A stretch of 64,000 bases of DNA from Vibrio quintilis (GTDB taxonomy: Bacteria > Pseudomonadota > Gammaproteobacteria > Enterobacterales > Vibrionaceae), in contig NZ_AP024897.1 of the NCBI RefSeq assembly GCF_024529975.1, positions 3,348,001 to 3,412,000 on the forward strand. The letters are read 5' to 3'. How positions within the stretch are numbered: position 1 is the first letter of the stretch; the number at the start of each line of letters is the position of its first letter. Of the stretch, positions 1 to 10,252 are shown piece by piece. The position numbers were made by a program, and so were the translations under genes. Below the pieces are notes generated by a model. It worked only from the letters and a program-made list of their open reading frames with translations. It was not told the DNA's origin and searched no databases.

Positions 1-546
1 TTTCTTATTGAGCTCTGAATTGGGCAGCTCAGACAGTATCAACTCCAAACCCGCTTTACTGTCACCTAAATAGCCGGTCACATATACCCAGTCATCAACA
101 GCAGCACCAGCGCGGGTCAGCGCAATCTCTTCAGGCACAAAACCATGTACTGTGATAGAAATGCTGAGTGGACCTTTGGTGGTATCACCACCAATCAGCT
201 GAATACCATATTCATCGGCAAGGCGAAAAAAAGCATCACTGAATGATTGTAACCACGGCTCATGAACTTCCGGCAGCGTTAGTGCAAGCGAACACCAGGC
301 GGGTGTGCCTCCCATTGCAGCCAAATCACTCAGGTTGGAAGCTAACGCTTTATGAGCAATCCAGGCAGGATTGGTACCAGCGATGAAATGAGTCCCTTCC
401 ACCAAAGTATCTGTACTAATCACTAATCTGGCATCATGGGGCGCTTTCACAATAGCGCAGTCATCACCCAGTCCCAGATGAACATCATCCCGGTTTTTTT
501 GCCGCTGATAAAAGTACTTCCGGATTAAATCAAATTCACCACGCAT
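1..546 (-). CDS. thiL: Thiamine-monophosphate kinase, C-terminal part cut by window edge
   Basis: ThiL phosphorylates thiamine monophosphate to thiamine diphosphate, the last step of cofactor synthesis in the cytoplasm. The visible 182 codons start MRGEFDLIRKYF and carry the family's N-terminal GLGDDCA metal/ATP motif, the STDTLVEGTHF stretch and the GGDTTKG motif near residue 120, so the AIR-synthase-like N domain is present. The C-terminal domain lies outside the window. It sits downstream of nusB on the same strand, as in many gammaproteobacteria, but a strong hairpin with a U-run separates the two, so some transcription may be independent. Identity is secure; completeness cannot be judged. 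Confidence 0.93.
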   Translation of the reverse strand, partial: MRGEFDLIRKYFYQRQKNRDDVHLGLGDDCAIVKAPHDARLVISTDTLVEGTHFIAGTNPAWIAHKALASNLSDLAAMGGTPAWCSLALTLPEVHEPWLQSFSDAFFRLADEYGIQLIGGDTTKGPLSISITVHGFVPEEIALTRAGAAVDDWVYVTGYLGDSKAGLELILSELPNSELNKK

Positions 547-584
547 ACCCGATTCCGGCTAAATTTAAATGTCTGGACCAACTA

Positions 585-609
585 TAAAAAAGGTCAGCAA
601 ATGCTGACC
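585..609 (-). terminator. Intrinsic terminator downstream of nusB
   Basis: On the minus strand an 8-bp stem, GGTCAGCA paired with TGCTGACC, is followed directly by TTTTTTATAG. It lies between the nusB stop and the thiL start, so it should end most of the rib-nusB transcript or attenuate thiL. Confidence 0.75.
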
Positions 610-675
610 TACAATATTTACTCAATTGTTCAATACCATACTCTTCAGAAAAGCACCGCATTGATACGCAAAACT

Positions 676-1143
676 TTATCTTTTGCGAACGTGTGGCGCA
701 GCTTTATCAAGCACACCATTAATAAATTTGTGGCTGTCTTCTGCTGCAAAACGCTTCGCCAGTTCAATTGCTTCATTGATAACCACTTTATAAGGGACAT
801 CTTCCCTACGGGTCATTTCGTACATGGATAAACGAAGCAAAGCTAATTCCATCATATCCAGATCCTGCATAGGGCGGGAGACATAAGGACGAAGCTTCGA
901 ATCCAGTTCCATATTGTGGTTCACAACACCAACTAACAGATCTCTGAAATAATCAACATCCGTCTCGGGTGACTGAAGTGAAGGCTCGGATGAACGGTGC
1001 TCTTCATCATCATACTTATCACCCGCAAGAAACTGGGCTTCAATAGTTGCGACATTTTCTTTTGTCACTTGCCATGAATAAATAGCTTGCAAAGCAAACT
1101 GACGTGCATTACGACGTGCGGCTGGTTTCACTCGGGCCCCCAT
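676..1143 (-). CDS. nusB: Transcription antitermination factor NusB
   Basis: NusB binds boxA RNA with NusE (S10) in rRNA antitermination complexes. The 155-residue all-helical protein starts [24 protein letters not shown], the typical Arg-rich N-terminus, and ends with the conserved [12 protein letters not shown] and FINGVLDKA helices. The acidic segment around residues 40-60 is a family-variable loop. Its ATG overlaps the ribH stop codon by one base, indicating translational coupling. The ribH-nusB pairing is standard in proteobacteria. Length and motifs are normal. Confidence 0.97.
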   Translation of the reverse strand: MGARVKPAARRNARQFALQAIYSWQVTKENVATIEAQFLAGDKYDDEEHRSSEPSLQSPETDVDYFRDLLVGVVNHNMELDSKLRPYVSRPMQDLDMMELALLRLSMYEMTRREDVPYKVVINEAIELAKRFAAEDSHKFINGVLDKAAPHVRKR

Positions 1144-1613
1144 TAAGAATCAATAGCAGAAAGAACATTAATCATTTCAAGCGCACTTAATGCAGCCTCT
1201 GCACCTTTATTACCAGCCTTGGTTCCTGCGCGTTCAATAGCCTGGTCAATGGTATCAACAGTTAACACACCAAAGGCGACAGGAAGACTATATTCCAGAG
1301 ATACCTGAGCCAGACCTTTATTACACTCGTTGCAAACATAGTCAAAGTGAGGTGTACCACCACGAATCACTGTACCGAGAGAAACTATTGCGTCAAATTT
1401 TCCCGTTTTTGCCACACGCTGAGCAACCAGAGGTAACTCTACCGCTCCCGGACAACGTACAACCGTGATATTGTCTTCGGCAACCTGTCCGTGACGTTTC
1501 AGTGTATCAATTGCTCCAGAAAGCAAACTTTCATTAATGAAGCTATTAAAACGTGAAATGACTATTGCTATCTTAGCATCAGGTGCAGGGAAGCCCCCCT
1601 CGATCATTTTCAT
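1143..1613 (-). CDS. ribH: 6,7-dimethyl-8-ribityllumazine synthase
   Basis: RibH condenses 5-amino-6-ribitylaminouracil with 3,4-dihydroxy-2-butanone 4-phosphate to lumazine, the penultimate step of riboflavin synthesis, and assembles as an icosahedral or pentameric shell. Family motifs are [21 protein letters not shown] and [14 protein letters not shown] with the catalytic His. The frame stays open to 1637, but I place the start at 1613: this ATG has an AAGGA ribosome site six bases upstream and gives the usual 156 residues. The stop overlaps the nusB start. A 125-base gap separates it from ribBA upstream. Confidence 0.96.
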   Translation of the reverse strand: MKMIEGGFPAPDAKIAIVISRFNSFINESLLSGAIDTLKRHGQVAEDNITVVRCPGAVELPLVAQRVAKTGKFDAIVSLGTVIRGGTPHFDYVCNECNKGLAQVSLEYSLPVAFGVLTVDTIDQAIERAGTKAGNKGAEAALSALEMINVLSAIDS

Positions 1614-1738
1614 CAACTTTCCTTCAACTCTGTCCACCAGTGAGAATCGACGGATTCTAGCACAATTTTGTGAGCAATATCTAATAGTATTTCCCGGTAA
1701 TAAGCCCAGTTACTCAGGTAGGATTCGCGCCAAAATGG

Positions 1739-2851
1739 TCACTCACAGATATACTCGGTCACATTTAGCCCAAAGCCGCCTAAAGCATGATATTTTTTGC
1801 TGGCAGAGGAGAGCAATCTCATATCATGAATCCCCAGATCAGCTAAGATCTGCGATCCGACACCAACTCTTCTTGATGTCCCCTGCTTTTTCGCCATGGA
1901 AGGTGCTTCACCTTTATCCTGTAATTCATACATTTTGACACGATGCATAATTAAATCGGCTGACTCTTCATTTCCCAGAAGCACCAAAATACCACCTTCC
2001 TGAGCAATACGTTCCATCGCAGCTTCCACACTCCAGCTCCGATCCGTATTCCGATCACTGCGTAATACATCCGTAAATGTATCAATTAAATGGACCCGGA
2101 CCAGAGGGACCTGCTGTGAATCGCTCTCTTTCACCAATGCATAATGAATCTGGTTATCAATCACGTCCCGGTAAGTCACCAGTTCAAATTCACCATAACG
2201 GGTCGGCAACCGGCAACGGGCAACGCGTTCAATCGTCGTTTCAGTATGATTGCGATACTCAATTAGAGCAGCAATCGTCCCTAATTTGATATCATGTTTA
2301 GCGGAAAACGCCTCTAAATCACCGCGCCTGGCCATCGTTCCGTCTTCATTCAGAATTTCAACAATGACAGAGGCAGGTTCTAAACCGGCTAACCGGGCGA
2401 GATCACAACCCGCTTCAGTATGGCCGGCACGGGTTAAAACCCCGCCATCCTGAGCAGTCAACGGAAAAATATGACCGGGCTGAACCAGATCAGCAGCCTT
2501 AGCATCGCTGGCAACGGCAGCCTGAACCGTTCTGGCACGATCAGCAGCAGATATACCAGTCGTCACACCTTCAGCGGCTTCTATCGAAATGGTAAAATTT
2601 GTGGAAAACTGAGCACTGTTATCCTGAACCATTGGCGGCAAACCTAAACGTTCACAGCGATGTCTTGTCAATGTCAGACAAATTAATCCCCGGCCGTGGG
2701 TTGCCATAAAATTAATGATCTCCGGGGTAACATGCTCTGCGGCAATAATCAGATCACCTTCATTCTCCCGATCTTCATCATCCATCAGAATAACCATTTT
2801 ACCCTGACGGATATCATCAATAATTTCCCGGGGAGTACTAATTGTCATCAT
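1739..2851 (-). CDS. ribBA: 3,4-dihydroxy-2-butanone-4-phosphate synthase fused to a degenerate GTP cyclohydrolase II-like domain
   Basis: The N-terminal ~200 residues are a complete RibB domain that makes dihydroxybutanone phosphate from ribulose 5-phosphate: [30 protein letters not shown] and [18 protein letters not shown] are all present. Residues ~205-370 resemble GTP cyclohydrolase II, but the three zinc cysteines of true RibA (HSEC...RCDC region) are absent and the segment reads [15 protein letters not shown] therefore infer that only the RibB activity remains (RibBX type), with a real RibA elsewhere in the genome. AAGGA precedes the start. It lies between ribE and ribH in the operon. 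Confidence 0.93.
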   Translation of the reverse strand: MMTISTPREIIDDIRQGKMVILMDDEDRENEGDLIIAAEHVTPEIINFMATHGRGLICLTLTRHRCERLGLPPMVQDNSAQFSTNFTISIEAAEGVTTGISAADRARTVQAAVASDAKAADLVQPGHIFPLTAQDGGVLTRAGHTEAGCDLARLAGLEPASVIVEILNEDGTMARRGDLEAFSAKHDIKLGTIAALIEYRNHTETTIERVARCRLPTRYGEFELVTYRDVIDNQIHYALVKESDSQQVPLVRVHLIDTFTDVLRSDRNTDRSWSVEAAMERIAQEGGILVLLGNEESADLIMHRVKMYELQDKGEAPSMAKKQGTSRRVGVGSQILADLGIHDMRLLSSASKKYHALGGFGLNVTEYICE

Positions 2852-2899
2852 TATTATCCTTGGTCGTTCGGGTTCAAAACCACATAAAACAATTACTGA

Positions 2900-3565
2900 T
2901 TAAGCAAAACCATTTTGTTGTAAAAACTCTAAAGTCACGGAAGATGCCTGAACGCTTTCTTCTGCTTCATGGTTCTTTGATTCAATCAGCCGCTCCAGAT
3001 ATCTCGCCATAATATCAACTTCCAGATTCACAACACTGCCAGGCACAAAAGACTGAATTGTTGTCTCAGAAGCAGTATGCGGAATGATTGTAAGCCTGAA
3101 TGAATCTTTTCTGATTTCATTCACCGTCAGGCTGATTCCGTCAACAGTCACAGAACCTTTTTCTGCAACATACCGGGTAATATCCTTCGGCATTTTTATC
3201 CACAGTTCAATCGCTCTGCCTGCATGACTTCGTTCAATGACTTCTCCCACACCATCAACATGACCAGAAACAATATGACCGCCAAACCGGGTTGTTGGCA
3301 GCATGGCTTTCTCTAAATTGACCTGGTCACCAGCCTGAGCACGGGCAAAGCCTGATTTATTTAATGTCTCCAGGGATAAATCGGCCTGGTAACTATTAGC
3401 CGTTTTATGAACGACTGTCAGACAAACACCATTAGTTGCAATACTATCTCCCGGTTGAACATCAGACATATCCAGCAAGCCGGAATCAATTTCAATCCGG
3501 ATATCTTCACCTTTCGGAGTCAGCGCTCTGATTGTTCCTGTCGCTTCTATGATACCTGTAAACAT
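2900..3565 (-). CDS. ribE: Riboflavin synthase alpha subunit
   Basis: Dismutates two lumazine molecules into riboflavin and the ribitylaminouracil substrate of RibH. The 221-residue protein starts with the invariant MFTGIIEATG and contains two tandem lumazine-binding barrels, with matching segments GDSIATNGVCLTV (first) and KGSVTVDGISLTVNEI (second), which proves the internal duplication. It lies three bases after ribD, so the genes are co-transcribed. This symbol is also written ribC in some species. Family assignment is certain. Confidence 0.97.
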   Translation of the reverse strand: MFTGIIEATGTIRALTPKGEDIRIEIDSGLLDMSDVQPGDSIATNGVCLTVVHKTANSYQADLSLETLNKSGFARAQAGDQVNLEKAMLPTTRFGGHIVSGHVDGVGEVIERSHAGRAIELWIKMPKDITRYVAEKGSVTVDGISLTVNEIRKDSFRLTIIPHTASETTIQSFVPGSVVNLEVDIMARYLERLIESKNHEAEESVQASSVTLEFLQQNGFA

Positions 3566-3568
3566 AAA

Positions 3569-4669
3569 TTAACCTTTATACTTGGGAACTGCTGTAACCC
3601 GGATATCGGGACCAACAACAGACACAGCTTTTATATCGAGTTCCAGAATATCTTCCATCCTTTCAAACCCCATATGACCAAACAATCCCTGCCCGTCACT
3701 CCCCATAATTTTAGGCGCAATGTAAAGAATCAGCTCGTCAACCAGCCGGGATTTCAACAATGAACCAGCGAGAGAGGCGCCGGCTTCAACCCACACATGA
3801 TTAACCTGGTGTTGTGAAGCGAGATCTTCCATCACCTGAGTCAAATTTAACAACCCACTATCCATCAGAGAGACATTTAAATCCGAATCAGAATGCCCTA
3901 CAGTCAGCACTGGACCACCGGCCTGATATAATTTCAGTTCCGAATGTAAACGATGATGCCGGTCAAGAATGACTCTGAGAGGTTGCCTGACAGACGAAGA
4001 AAGATATTGAACAGACCCTGGTAATTCACCAGCCCGAACGTTTAAGGATGCGTTATCCGTTATCACTGTCTGACTGGTGGATAATATCGCCCCGGCCATC
4101 GCCCGATAGCGCTGAACATCACTTCTGGCCTGTGGTGACGTCACCCACTGACTCTGGCCATTTGCAAGTGCCGTTTGCCCATCCAGACTGGCAGCCATTT
4201 TTAACTGCACCCAAGGCAGACCCGTTGTCATTCGTTTGATAAAGGCAGGATTTAATGAGGCTGCATCCTGTTCCAGAAGACCACTATAAACTTCGATTCC
4301 GGCTTCCCGGAGCATCCGGATACCACGTCCGGAAACTTCAGGGTTTGGATCCTGCATCGCACAAATGACTTTCTTGACCCCCGCCTGAATTAAACCAGCC
4401 GCACAAGGCGGTGTCCGGCCGTAATGGGAACAGGGCTCCAACGTCACATAGGCGGTTGCATTTTTGGCTTTATCGCCAGCCATCCGGAGTGCATTCACTT
4501 CTGCATGAGCTTCACCCGCCCGGAGATGAAAGCCTTCACCGACAATCTGCCCATCCCGGGCAATCACACATCCAACATTTGGGTTTGGTGCTGTGGTATA
4601 AATTCCTTTTCCGGCCAACGCAATTGCTCTCGACATCATCTGATAATCGAACTGCGTATAAAGCGACAT
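3569..4669 (-). CDS. ribD: Bifunctional diaminohydroxyphosphoribosylaminopyrimidine deaminase / 5-amino-6-(5-phosphoribosylamino)uracil reductase
   Basis: RibD carries out the second and third steps of riboflavin synthesis. The N-terminal zinc deaminase (about residues 1-145) has the HAEVNAL ligand/catalytic motif and the PCSHYGRTPPC zinc cysteines. The C-terminal dihydrofolate-reductase-like domain (about 150-366) has WVQLKMAASLDGQTA and the HVWVEAGASLAGSLL NADPH-site motif. Length is normal. It begins 11 bases after nrdR, the usual proteobacterial arrangement, so nrdR to nusB is probably one operon. Confidence 0.97.
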   Translation of the reverse strand: MSLYTQFDYQMMSRAIALAGKGIYTTAPNPNVGCVIARDGQIVGEGFHLRAGEAHAEVNALRMAGDKAKNATAYVTLEPCSHYGRTPPCAAGLIQAGVKKVICAMQDPNPEVSGRGIRMLREAGIEVYSGLLEQDAASLNPAFIKRMTTGLPWVQLKMAASLDGQTALANGQSQWVTSPQARSDVQRYRAMAGAILSTSQTVITDNASLNVRAGELPGSVQYLSSSVRQPLRVILDRHHRLHSELKLYQAGGPVLTVGHSDSDLNVSLMDSGLLNLTQVMEDLASQHQVNHVWVEAGASLAGSLLKSRLVDELILYIAPKIMGSDGQGLFGHMGFERMEDILELDIKAVSVVGPDIRVTAVPKYKG

Positions 4670-4680
4670 TCATTAATTCC

Positions 4681-5130
4681 TTAATCTTCAAGTCTGGCAA
4701 TTTCTTCACCAAACTCCCGGATATCTTCAAAGCTTCGGTACACTGAAGCAAAACGGATATAAGCAACCTTATCGAGTTCCTTCAATTGCTCCATAACAAG
4801 ATTACCAATCAAGTCACTGGGCACTTCTCTTTCCCCGGTAGCCCTGAGCTGAGATTTAATTGTACTGATAGACAAATCAATTGAATCTGCGCTCACAGGA
4901 CGCTTTTCAAGTGCTTTCAGCATCCCTTTGACCATTTTCTGCTCATCAAATGGCTCCCGGTTGCCATTTGATTTGATCACACGCGGCATGACCAGTTCAG
5001 CGGTTTCGAATGTTGTAAAGCGCTCATGACAAGCAAGACATTCTCTTCTCCTGCGAACCTGATGGCCATCAGAAACCAGTCGGGAATCAATCACTTTGGT
5101 TTCGTTTTCAGAACAAAATGGACAATGCAT
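4681..5130 (-). CDS. nrdR: Transcriptional repressor NrdR
   Basis: NrdR senses ATP/dATP and represses ribonucleotide reductase genes. The 149-residue protein has an N-terminal zinc ribbon with Cys3, Cys6, Cys31 and Cys34 and a C-terminal ATP-cone domain beginning [24 protein letters not shown] ribosome site sits four bases before the ATG. It is the first gene of the rib-nusB unit. The 98-base gap from proA contains a partial GC-rich inverted repeat but no clear U-run, so a promoter in this gap is likely but was not pinpointed. Confidence 0.97.
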   Translation of the reverse strand: MHCPFCSENETKVIDSRLVSDGHQVRRRRECLACHERFTTFETAELVMPRVIKSNGNREPFDEQKMVKGMLKALEKRPVSADSIDLSISTIKSQLRATGEREVPSDLIGNLVMEQLKELDKVAYIRFASVYRSFEDIREFGEEIARLED

Positions 5131-5228
5131 GCCACCTCCGTTTCACTGACGTCAGATATCTGAAAATTATAATCTGAATAGACTTACTTTACAGGGCAGG
5201 CCTGAATAACCAGGCAGCCCCGGAAAGG

Positions 5229-6479
5229 TTAGCTCCGGCTCAGATAATCAGCCCGGCCAACCCATTTGTAACTGGTCAATGCATCCAATCCCATTGGACC
5301 ACGGGCATGCAGTTTTTGGGTTGAAACCGCAACTTCAGCCCCAAGACCAAACTGAGCACCATCAGTAAAACGGGTTGACGCATTGACATAAATTGCTGCT
5401 GAATCAACTGAATTCACAAAAATCTCAGCATGAGTCAGCGTATTCGTTAAAATGGCATCCGAGTGGCTGGCGTTGTGAACCCGCATATGCAAAATCGCTT
5501 CATCAATATTTTTCACCACTTTCACACCTAAAGTATACGACAGCCATTCTGTATCAAAGTCACCGGCTTCAGCGTTTCGGTATAATTCAGCCTCCGACAG
5601 CCATTGCTGTGTATTTTCAGCACCAACAAATGTCACCTTATCAGACATTCTCCGGACCAAAGCTGGTAAAAGTGTTGCTGCAATATCTTCATGAACTAAA
5701 AGTGTATCTAATGCATTACAGGCTGACGGCCGCTGAAGCTTCGCATTTTCAATAATATCCAGAGAATCATCAATACTGGCAGAATCGTCAACGAAGATAT
5801 GGCTGATTCCGAATCCGCCAATAATCACCGGAATCGTACTGCTCTCCCGGCACATTTTATGTAATCCGGCCCCGCCCCGGGGAATAATCATATCAACATA
5901 TTGATCCAGTTTAAGTAGTTCACTGACCAGCTGCCGATCCGGCTTTTCAATATACTGTACAGATGCTGCCGGGAAATCAGCCTTGGCTAAAGCGGCCTGA
6001 ATCACTTTAACCAGTTCCATATTGGAAAAAAAGGTTTCTTTACCCCCCCGGAGAATAGATGCATTACCGGTTTTCAGGCACAAAGAAGCGATATCAATCG
6101 TCACATTGGGACGGGCTTCATAGATCACACCAACCACACCTAATGGCACGGCACGTTTTGACAGCGCCATCCCGTTGGTTAATACACGTCCGTCAAACTC
6201 ACGACCAACCGGATCATTCAATCCAATAACATTACGCACATCATTGGCAATGCCAGCCAGACGGTCCGGATTTAGCAAAAGGCGATCAAGTAAAGCTTCA
6301 CTCAACCCGGCTTCACGCCCCAGTTCAATATCTTTCTTATTCGCGGCTAAAATGGCATCAGAGTGAGCTTCTAATTCAGAAGCAATTAACTCCAGTGCGT
6401 AATTTTTTTGTGTTGTTGTCGCTGTCGATAAATGAAAAGCCGCTTCTTTTGCCGCTTTCCCCATATATTCTAAATCCAC
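5229..6479 (-). CDS. proA: Glutamate-5-semialdehyde dehydrogenase (gamma-glutamyl phosphate reductase)
   Basis: ProA reduces gamma-glutamyl phosphate with NADPH in proline synthesis. The 416-residue aldehyde-dehydrogenase-fold protein shows [24 protein letters not shown] and the catalytic cysteine in [13 protein letters not shown] near residue 255, and ends with the [22 protein letters not shown] signature. It lies 14 bases downstream of proB, so the two are co-transcribed and supply the labile phosphate intermediate to each other. Nothing unusual. Confidence 0.97.
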   Translation of the reverse strand: MDLEYMGKAAKEAAFHLSTATTTQKNYALELIASELEAHSDAILAANKKDIELGREAGLSEALLDRLLLNPDRLAGIANDVRNVIGLNDPVGREFDGRVLTNGMALSKRAVPLGVVGVIYEARPNVTIDIASLCLKTGNASILRGGKETFFSNMELVKVIQAALAKADFPAASVQYIEKPDRQLVSELLKLDQYVDMIIPRGGAGLHKMCRESSTIPVIIGGFGISHIFVDDSASIDDSLDIIENAKLQRPSACNALDTLLVHEDIAATLLPALVRRMSDKVTFVGAENTQQWLSEAELYRNAEAGDFDTEWLSYTLGVKVVKNIDEAILHMRVHNASHSDAILTNTLTHAEIFVNSVDSAAIYVNASTRFTDGAQFGLGAEVAVSTQKLHARGPMGLDALTSYKWVGRADYLSRS

Positions 6480-6493
6480 GATACCCTTCCCTT

Positions 6494-7630
6494 TTATTCC
6501 TGAATTACAACCATATCATCGCGATGAATGACTTCAGAGCCATAATCATGACCAAGAATATCATTTATATCTTTACTATGCTTACCCTGAATTTGTTCAA
6601 GATCGTGACTCGAATAGGCAGATATACCACGAGCGATTGTTTTCCCGTTACGGTTTGAAATCCGGGCAACATCTCCTCTGGCAAAAACGCCATTGACCCG
6701 GGTAATACCTTTGGCAAGCAGACTGCTTCCTTTCGTCAATACCGCCTCTACCGCACCATCATCGATAACAATATCTCCCGAAGCAATAGGACCGGCAAGA
6801 ATCCAGCGCTTACGGTTTTCCAATGCTTCTTCCAAAGGCAAAAAACGGGTGCCCTGAGGCATATCACTCAATGAGTCGGAAATGACATTCGGCGCCCTGC
6901 CAGCAGCAATAATCACCTCAATTCCGGCCCGGCGCGCAATATCTGCAGCCTGAAGCTTGGTTGCCATACCGCCGGTACCAAGTGTTGTTCCGCTTCCCCC
7001 GGCTATTTTACGCAAAGTATCATCAATTTTTTTCACTTCGCGGATTAACTCAGCATTTGGATCTTTTCTGGGATCGGCGGTAAACAGACCTTTTTGATCC
7101 GTCAAAAGTAATAACTTATTTGCACCACACAAAATCCCGACTAAAGCCGATAAGTTATCATTGTCACCCACTTTAATTTCAGCTGTTGCTATCGCATCAT
7201 TCTCATTCACTACAGGAATAATATCATTTTGAATCAATGCATTAATTGTGTCCCGGGCATTTAAAAATCGTTCCCGGTCCTCTAAATCAGCCCGGGTGAG
7301 AAGTATCTGGCCAATTTTAATTCCATAGATATCAAATAAGGATTCCCAGGTCTGTATCAGATGACTTTGTCCTACAGCCGCAAGCATCTGCTTACTGGCA
7401 ATCGTATTTATCAGTGCAGGGTAGTTGAGATGCTCCCGGCCTGCGGCAATCGCTCCGGAAGAAACCATAACAACCGAGTGTCCGCGATTTTTCAGCACTG
7501 CGCACTGGCGGACAAGCTCAACCATATGAGCCCTGTCCAGGGCCAGCGTACCTCCGGTCAATACACTGGTACCCAGCTTGATAATGACAGTTTGTGACTG
7601 AGACGATTGCTCACATTGCTCTATAGACAT
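6494..7630 (-). CDS. proB: Glutamate 5-kinase
   Basis: ProB makes gamma-glutamyl phosphate and is normally the proline-inhibited step. Residues ~10-265 are the amino-acid kinase domain ([40 protein letters not shown]). Residues ~285-370 are a PUA domain ([27 protein letters not shown]). Length of 378 is slightly above E. coli's 367 because of a longer N-terminus; the ATG at 7630 is kept because the first residues MSIEQCEQ fit a short unstructured lead. First gene of proBA, downstream of the crl terminator region. Confidence 0.96.
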   Translation of the reverse strand: MSIEQCEQSSQSQTVIIKLGTSVLTGGTLALDRAHMVELVRQCAVLKNRGHSVVMVSSGAIAAGREHLNYPALINTIASKQMLAAVGQSHLIQTWESLFDIYGIKIGQILLTRADLEDRERFLNARDTINALIQNDIIPVVNENDAIATAEIKVGDNDNLSALVGILCGANKLLLLTDQKGLFTADPRKDPNAELIREVKKIDDTLRKIAGGSGTTLGTGGMATKLQAADIARRAGIEVIIAAGRAPNVISDSLSDMPQGTRFLPLEEALENRKRWILAGPIASGDIVIDDGAVEAVLTKGSSLLAKGITRVNGVFARGDVARISNRNGKTIARGISAYSSHDLEQIQGKHSKDINDILGHDYGSEVIHRDDMVVIQE

Positions 7631-7695
7631 TGTTATTACATTTTAAGGGGAATCAGAATAAACGTTTTAACAATCAAAAGAGGAATTAACAAGGG

Positions 7696-7721
7696 GAAAA
7701 GGTGCCGGATGGCACCTTTTC
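7696..7721 (-). terminator. Intrinsic terminator of crl
   Basis: GAAAAGGTGCC and GGCACCTTTTC form a near-perfect hairpin with a four-base loop just after the crl stop. The A/T flanks give a U-run on the minus strand and would also work partly in the other direction. Confidence 0.75.
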
Positions 7722-7740
7722 TATAAGAAAAGACAACTTA

Positions 7741-8130
7741 TTACTTTGTTTCAACCAATGGCTCAACAATTTTTACATCACAACTAAATTTATCATGGAG
7801 CATTTTGACTAACTTTTCATGAAAGACATTTTTGGTTCTGATTACTTCTTCCATGACATGATCTTCCGGCGTCTCATCAACCCACTTACCTTCTAAATCG
7901 AAACGGCCAACCGCATAACTTGCCTCAAAAAAATTATGGTCAAACTTCAACTCCATCCACCATCCCCAAAATTCCCTGTGCTCAGGTGATTTCTTATCAT
8001 CGATACAAACGGCTAAGCAATCGAAAAGATAAACACCTTCATGGTACTTTTCTTCTCTCAGATATGGCCCCAGTGATTTAAATGCGATATTTAACCGATG
8101 ATGAGTAGGTTCCTTCACTAACTGTGACAT
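7741..8130 (-). CDS. crl: Sigma factor-binding protein Crl
   Basis: Crl binds RpoS and favours assembly of the stationary-phase holoenzyme. Diagnostic stretches are FKSLGPYLREEKY, FDCLAVCIDD and the aromatic EFWGWWMEL motif. The frame is open to 8169, but the ATG at 8130 (MSQLVKEPTHHRL) is preceded by GGGAGAG at good spacing and gives 129 residues, the family length; the upstream extension has no homologous look. The neighbours gpt-frsA-crl repeat the order known from enterobacteria. Confidence 0.93.
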   Translation of the reverse strand: MSQLVKEPTHHRLNIAFKSLGPYLREEKYHEGVYLFDCLAVCIDDKKSPEHREFWGWWMELKFDHNFFEASYAVGRFDLEGKWVDETPEDHVMEEVIRTKNVFHEKLVKMLHDKFSCDVKIVEPLVETK

Positions 8131-8225
8131 ATGGACTCTCCCTATAAACTTACAGAACGTTGTATTCATGCCAAAAGCACATATTCAACTAGTTACACGC
8201 TTTTTAACGAAAACAAAAGCAATTG

Positions 8226-9470
8226 TCACTTAATTAGTTTATTTTCCAACCAATTTATAGCTAAACCGAGGGCTTGCTCATATCCTGAAAGTAATGTTCT
8301 GGATTTTATTTCCTTTGCTCTTCCCTGTGAGCTAAACATTGCAACTAATTGATTATCAGAGTAAGGGGAAACAATATCGCCTTCCAGCCCCAGGGCAAGG
8401 ATAGGTATGGATGTTTTTCGTCCTCCGAGAAATCCCTGTGTTTTCAGAGACCAGGCCTTCAATTGTCTGGAAAGGCTATCAATATCAACAACATCCTTTC
8501 CCAGCCTGGACGCTAAAACATCCAAATACATTTTTGGCATTTTCTTTAACTGTTCAGGAGAAGACAATATATCGTGAATCGGAGCACCTAAGGTGACACA
8601 AGCTCTGACCCTGGTCGGCTCGAGAAATGATAACCGGGTCATTGCATTCCCACCGAAACGGAAGCCAACCAGCCCAACCCGGTGATGATCCACCCATGGC
8701 AGGTCAGAAAGCTGATTCAGAACCGCCTGATGTAAAACTGAAGTATCTTCTGTCAGTTGCCAGCCGGAATTATACCCAATGGAAGGCATGTCAATCGTCA
8801 ACATAGCAATATCAAGCTCGGCCAGATAATCCCGGAACAGGCGCCACATATCCGTCTGCAAACTATCCAGTCCGGCACTCACCATGACCACAGGGTGAGG
8901 CTTATCGGTATTGGTTAAGTGTAAATGTCCGGTGATTTTTTTATTTTTGTATGGAAACTCAATCTGTTTCACAATATATGATGAAAGCTCTGCTGCTTCA
9001 GTATAAGCCGAACTTGCCAGAGCCTGAGCCTGAATTGCCAGATTATCATTTTTCAAATGCGGGTAACCCGCAATACTGTAACAAAGCGAGGCAGAAAAGA
9101 GCTTATCCGCAGCTTCATTTCCCTGTAGTTCAGATGACGCCTGATGATACTGCATACCAAGACGGTTCCATTCATAAGCCCAATTGCCTCCCCGGTATCC
9201 CATCACCGTGTCAAGCCAGCCATCAACGGTCCTTGTATGTTTGGAAGAGGCGATCCGCGCAAGTACTTCTTCCTGATCCACAGGGTTCAATCCCTGCCAG
9301 GCCCAAAGCATCCTTCTCAATGTCCGGTACCATGCCCCCTCATCTGAAATTTTCGAATCAATATAAGGCTGACTGCTTGGCATATACCGGGTCAGTGATG
9401 ATGTCTCTTTTGCAGGCTTATGATTAGAGAATAATTTTTCAGACAGATTTTTACTTCTGTTTTTTAACAT
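8226..9470 (-). CDS. frsA: Alpha/beta hydrolase-fold protein FrsA (YafA)
   Basis: The family name comes from binding to unphosphorylated EIIA-Glc and a switch between fermentation and respiration; its enzymatic activity has been disputed. Of 414 residues, about 180-410 form the alpha/beta-hydrolase domain. The nucleophile-elbow position reads VGFRFGGNA, so the usual Ser of GxSxG is Arg, as is characteristic of FrsA proteins. A helical cap-like N-terminal region precedes it. AAAGG lies eight bases before the ATG. It sits between gpt and crl with its own upstream gap. Confidence 0.92.
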   Translation of the reverse strand: MLKNRSKNLSEKLFSNHKPAKETSSLTRYMPSSQPYIDSKISDEGAWYRTLRRMLWAWQGLNPVDQEEVLARIASSKHTRTVDGWLDTVMGYRGGNWAYEWNRLGMQYHQASSELQGNEAADKLFSASLCYSIAGYPHLKNDNLAIQAQALASSAYTEAAELSSYIVKQIEFPYKNKKITGHLHLTNTDKPHPVVMVSAGLDSLQTDMWRLFRDYLAELDIAMLTIDMPSIGYNSGWQLTEDTSVLHQAVLNQLSDLPWVDHHRVGLVGFRFGGNAMTRLSFLEPTRVRACVTLGAPIHDILSSPEQLKKMPKMYLDVLASRLGKDVVDIDSLSRQLKAWSLKTQGFLGGRKTSIPILALGLEGDIVSPYSDNQLVAMFSSQGRAKEIKSRTLLSGYEQALGLAINWLENKLIK

Positions 9471-9726
9471 CTTTCAAACCTTTAAAGAATAACGGGACAC
9501 CATGACATTTTAACCATGGCAAATATGTCATCTGGTAACTGTATTAAAATAACTTACGCAATAAGGACGTAATGTTATCCTCAGAAACGACATACCACAT
9601 GTAAACCAAATTGTCTGAGGATACATTGCTTCGTATCAAATGAACCAGAAACGCGGCGTATTTCCCGAAAAAATGACGTATAGAAAGCATAACAAACAAA
9701 GTTAATCCTGTTTGCTTTGTTCAGGC

Positions 9727-9754
9727 AAAAAAAAAGGCCCGGTGAAAGGGCCTT
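9727..9754 (-). terminator. Intrinsic terminator of the permease-gpt operon
   Basis: AAGGCCC and GGGCCTT flank a short loop, followed on the minus strand by a run of nine T. It begins seven bases after the gpt stop codon. Confidence 0.85.
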
Positions 9755-9760
9755 CTCAGA

Positions 9761-10225
9761 TTATTTCAACTTTCGATTCACTGGCTCAACATAATGAATC
9801 GCTGTATCCCAGGGCTGCTCAATCCAGGTATCCTGAGAAATGTCAACGACATAGTCATCGACCAGCTCTTTCCCGGCTGGTTTTGCACAAACTGTAATTA
9901 GCTTCGCTTTCGGATACATTTCACGAATTTTACGTGCAGTATCACCGCTATCGACCAGATCGTCGACAATCAAATACCCTTCACCATCGTGTTCAGGGGC
10001 TTTTAATACGCTCATATCGCGCTGATGATCGTGGTCATAGCTTGAGATACAAATCGTATCAACATACCGAATACCCAATTCCCGGGCAAGAATTGCAACG
10101 GGAACCAAACCACCACGACTTACACCAATCAAGCCCTTCCATTGCTCTGCAGGCATTTGTCGTTCAGCAAGTTCACGACAATACATCTGCATATTATCCC
10201 AGGTAATCAGAAACTTTTTACTCAT
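9761..10225 (-). CDS. gpt: Xanthine-guanine phosphoribosyltransferase
   Basis: Gpt converts guanine, xanthine and more weakly hypoxanthine to nucleotides with PRPP. The 154-residue protein contains the PRPP-binding loop [17 protein letters not shown] and the N-terminal [20 protein letters not shown] element. It starts 27 bases after the purine permease stop, so uptake and salvage are probably expressed together from the PurR-like promoter upstream of the permease. Length matches E. coli Gpt. Confidence 0.96.
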   Translation of the reverse strand: MSKKFLITWDNMQMYCRELAERQMPAEQWKGLIGVSRGGLVPVAILARELGIRYVDTICISSYDHDHQRDMSVLKAPEHDGEGYLIVDDLVDSGDTARKIREMYPKAKLITVCAKPAGKELVDDYVVDISQDTWIEQPWDTAIHYVEPVNRKLK

Positions 10226-10252
10226 ACATCCATCCAGTTGTTTCTTTGTTCT

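Noticed and set aside
2852..2899. Possible FMN riboswitch before ribBA
   Set aside because: The spacer between ribE and ribBA is under 50 bases, far too short for the aptamer.
5145..5160. TGACGTCA palindrome before nrdR
   Set aside because: An eight-base palindrome is expected by chance and matches no bacterial operator that I know at this place.
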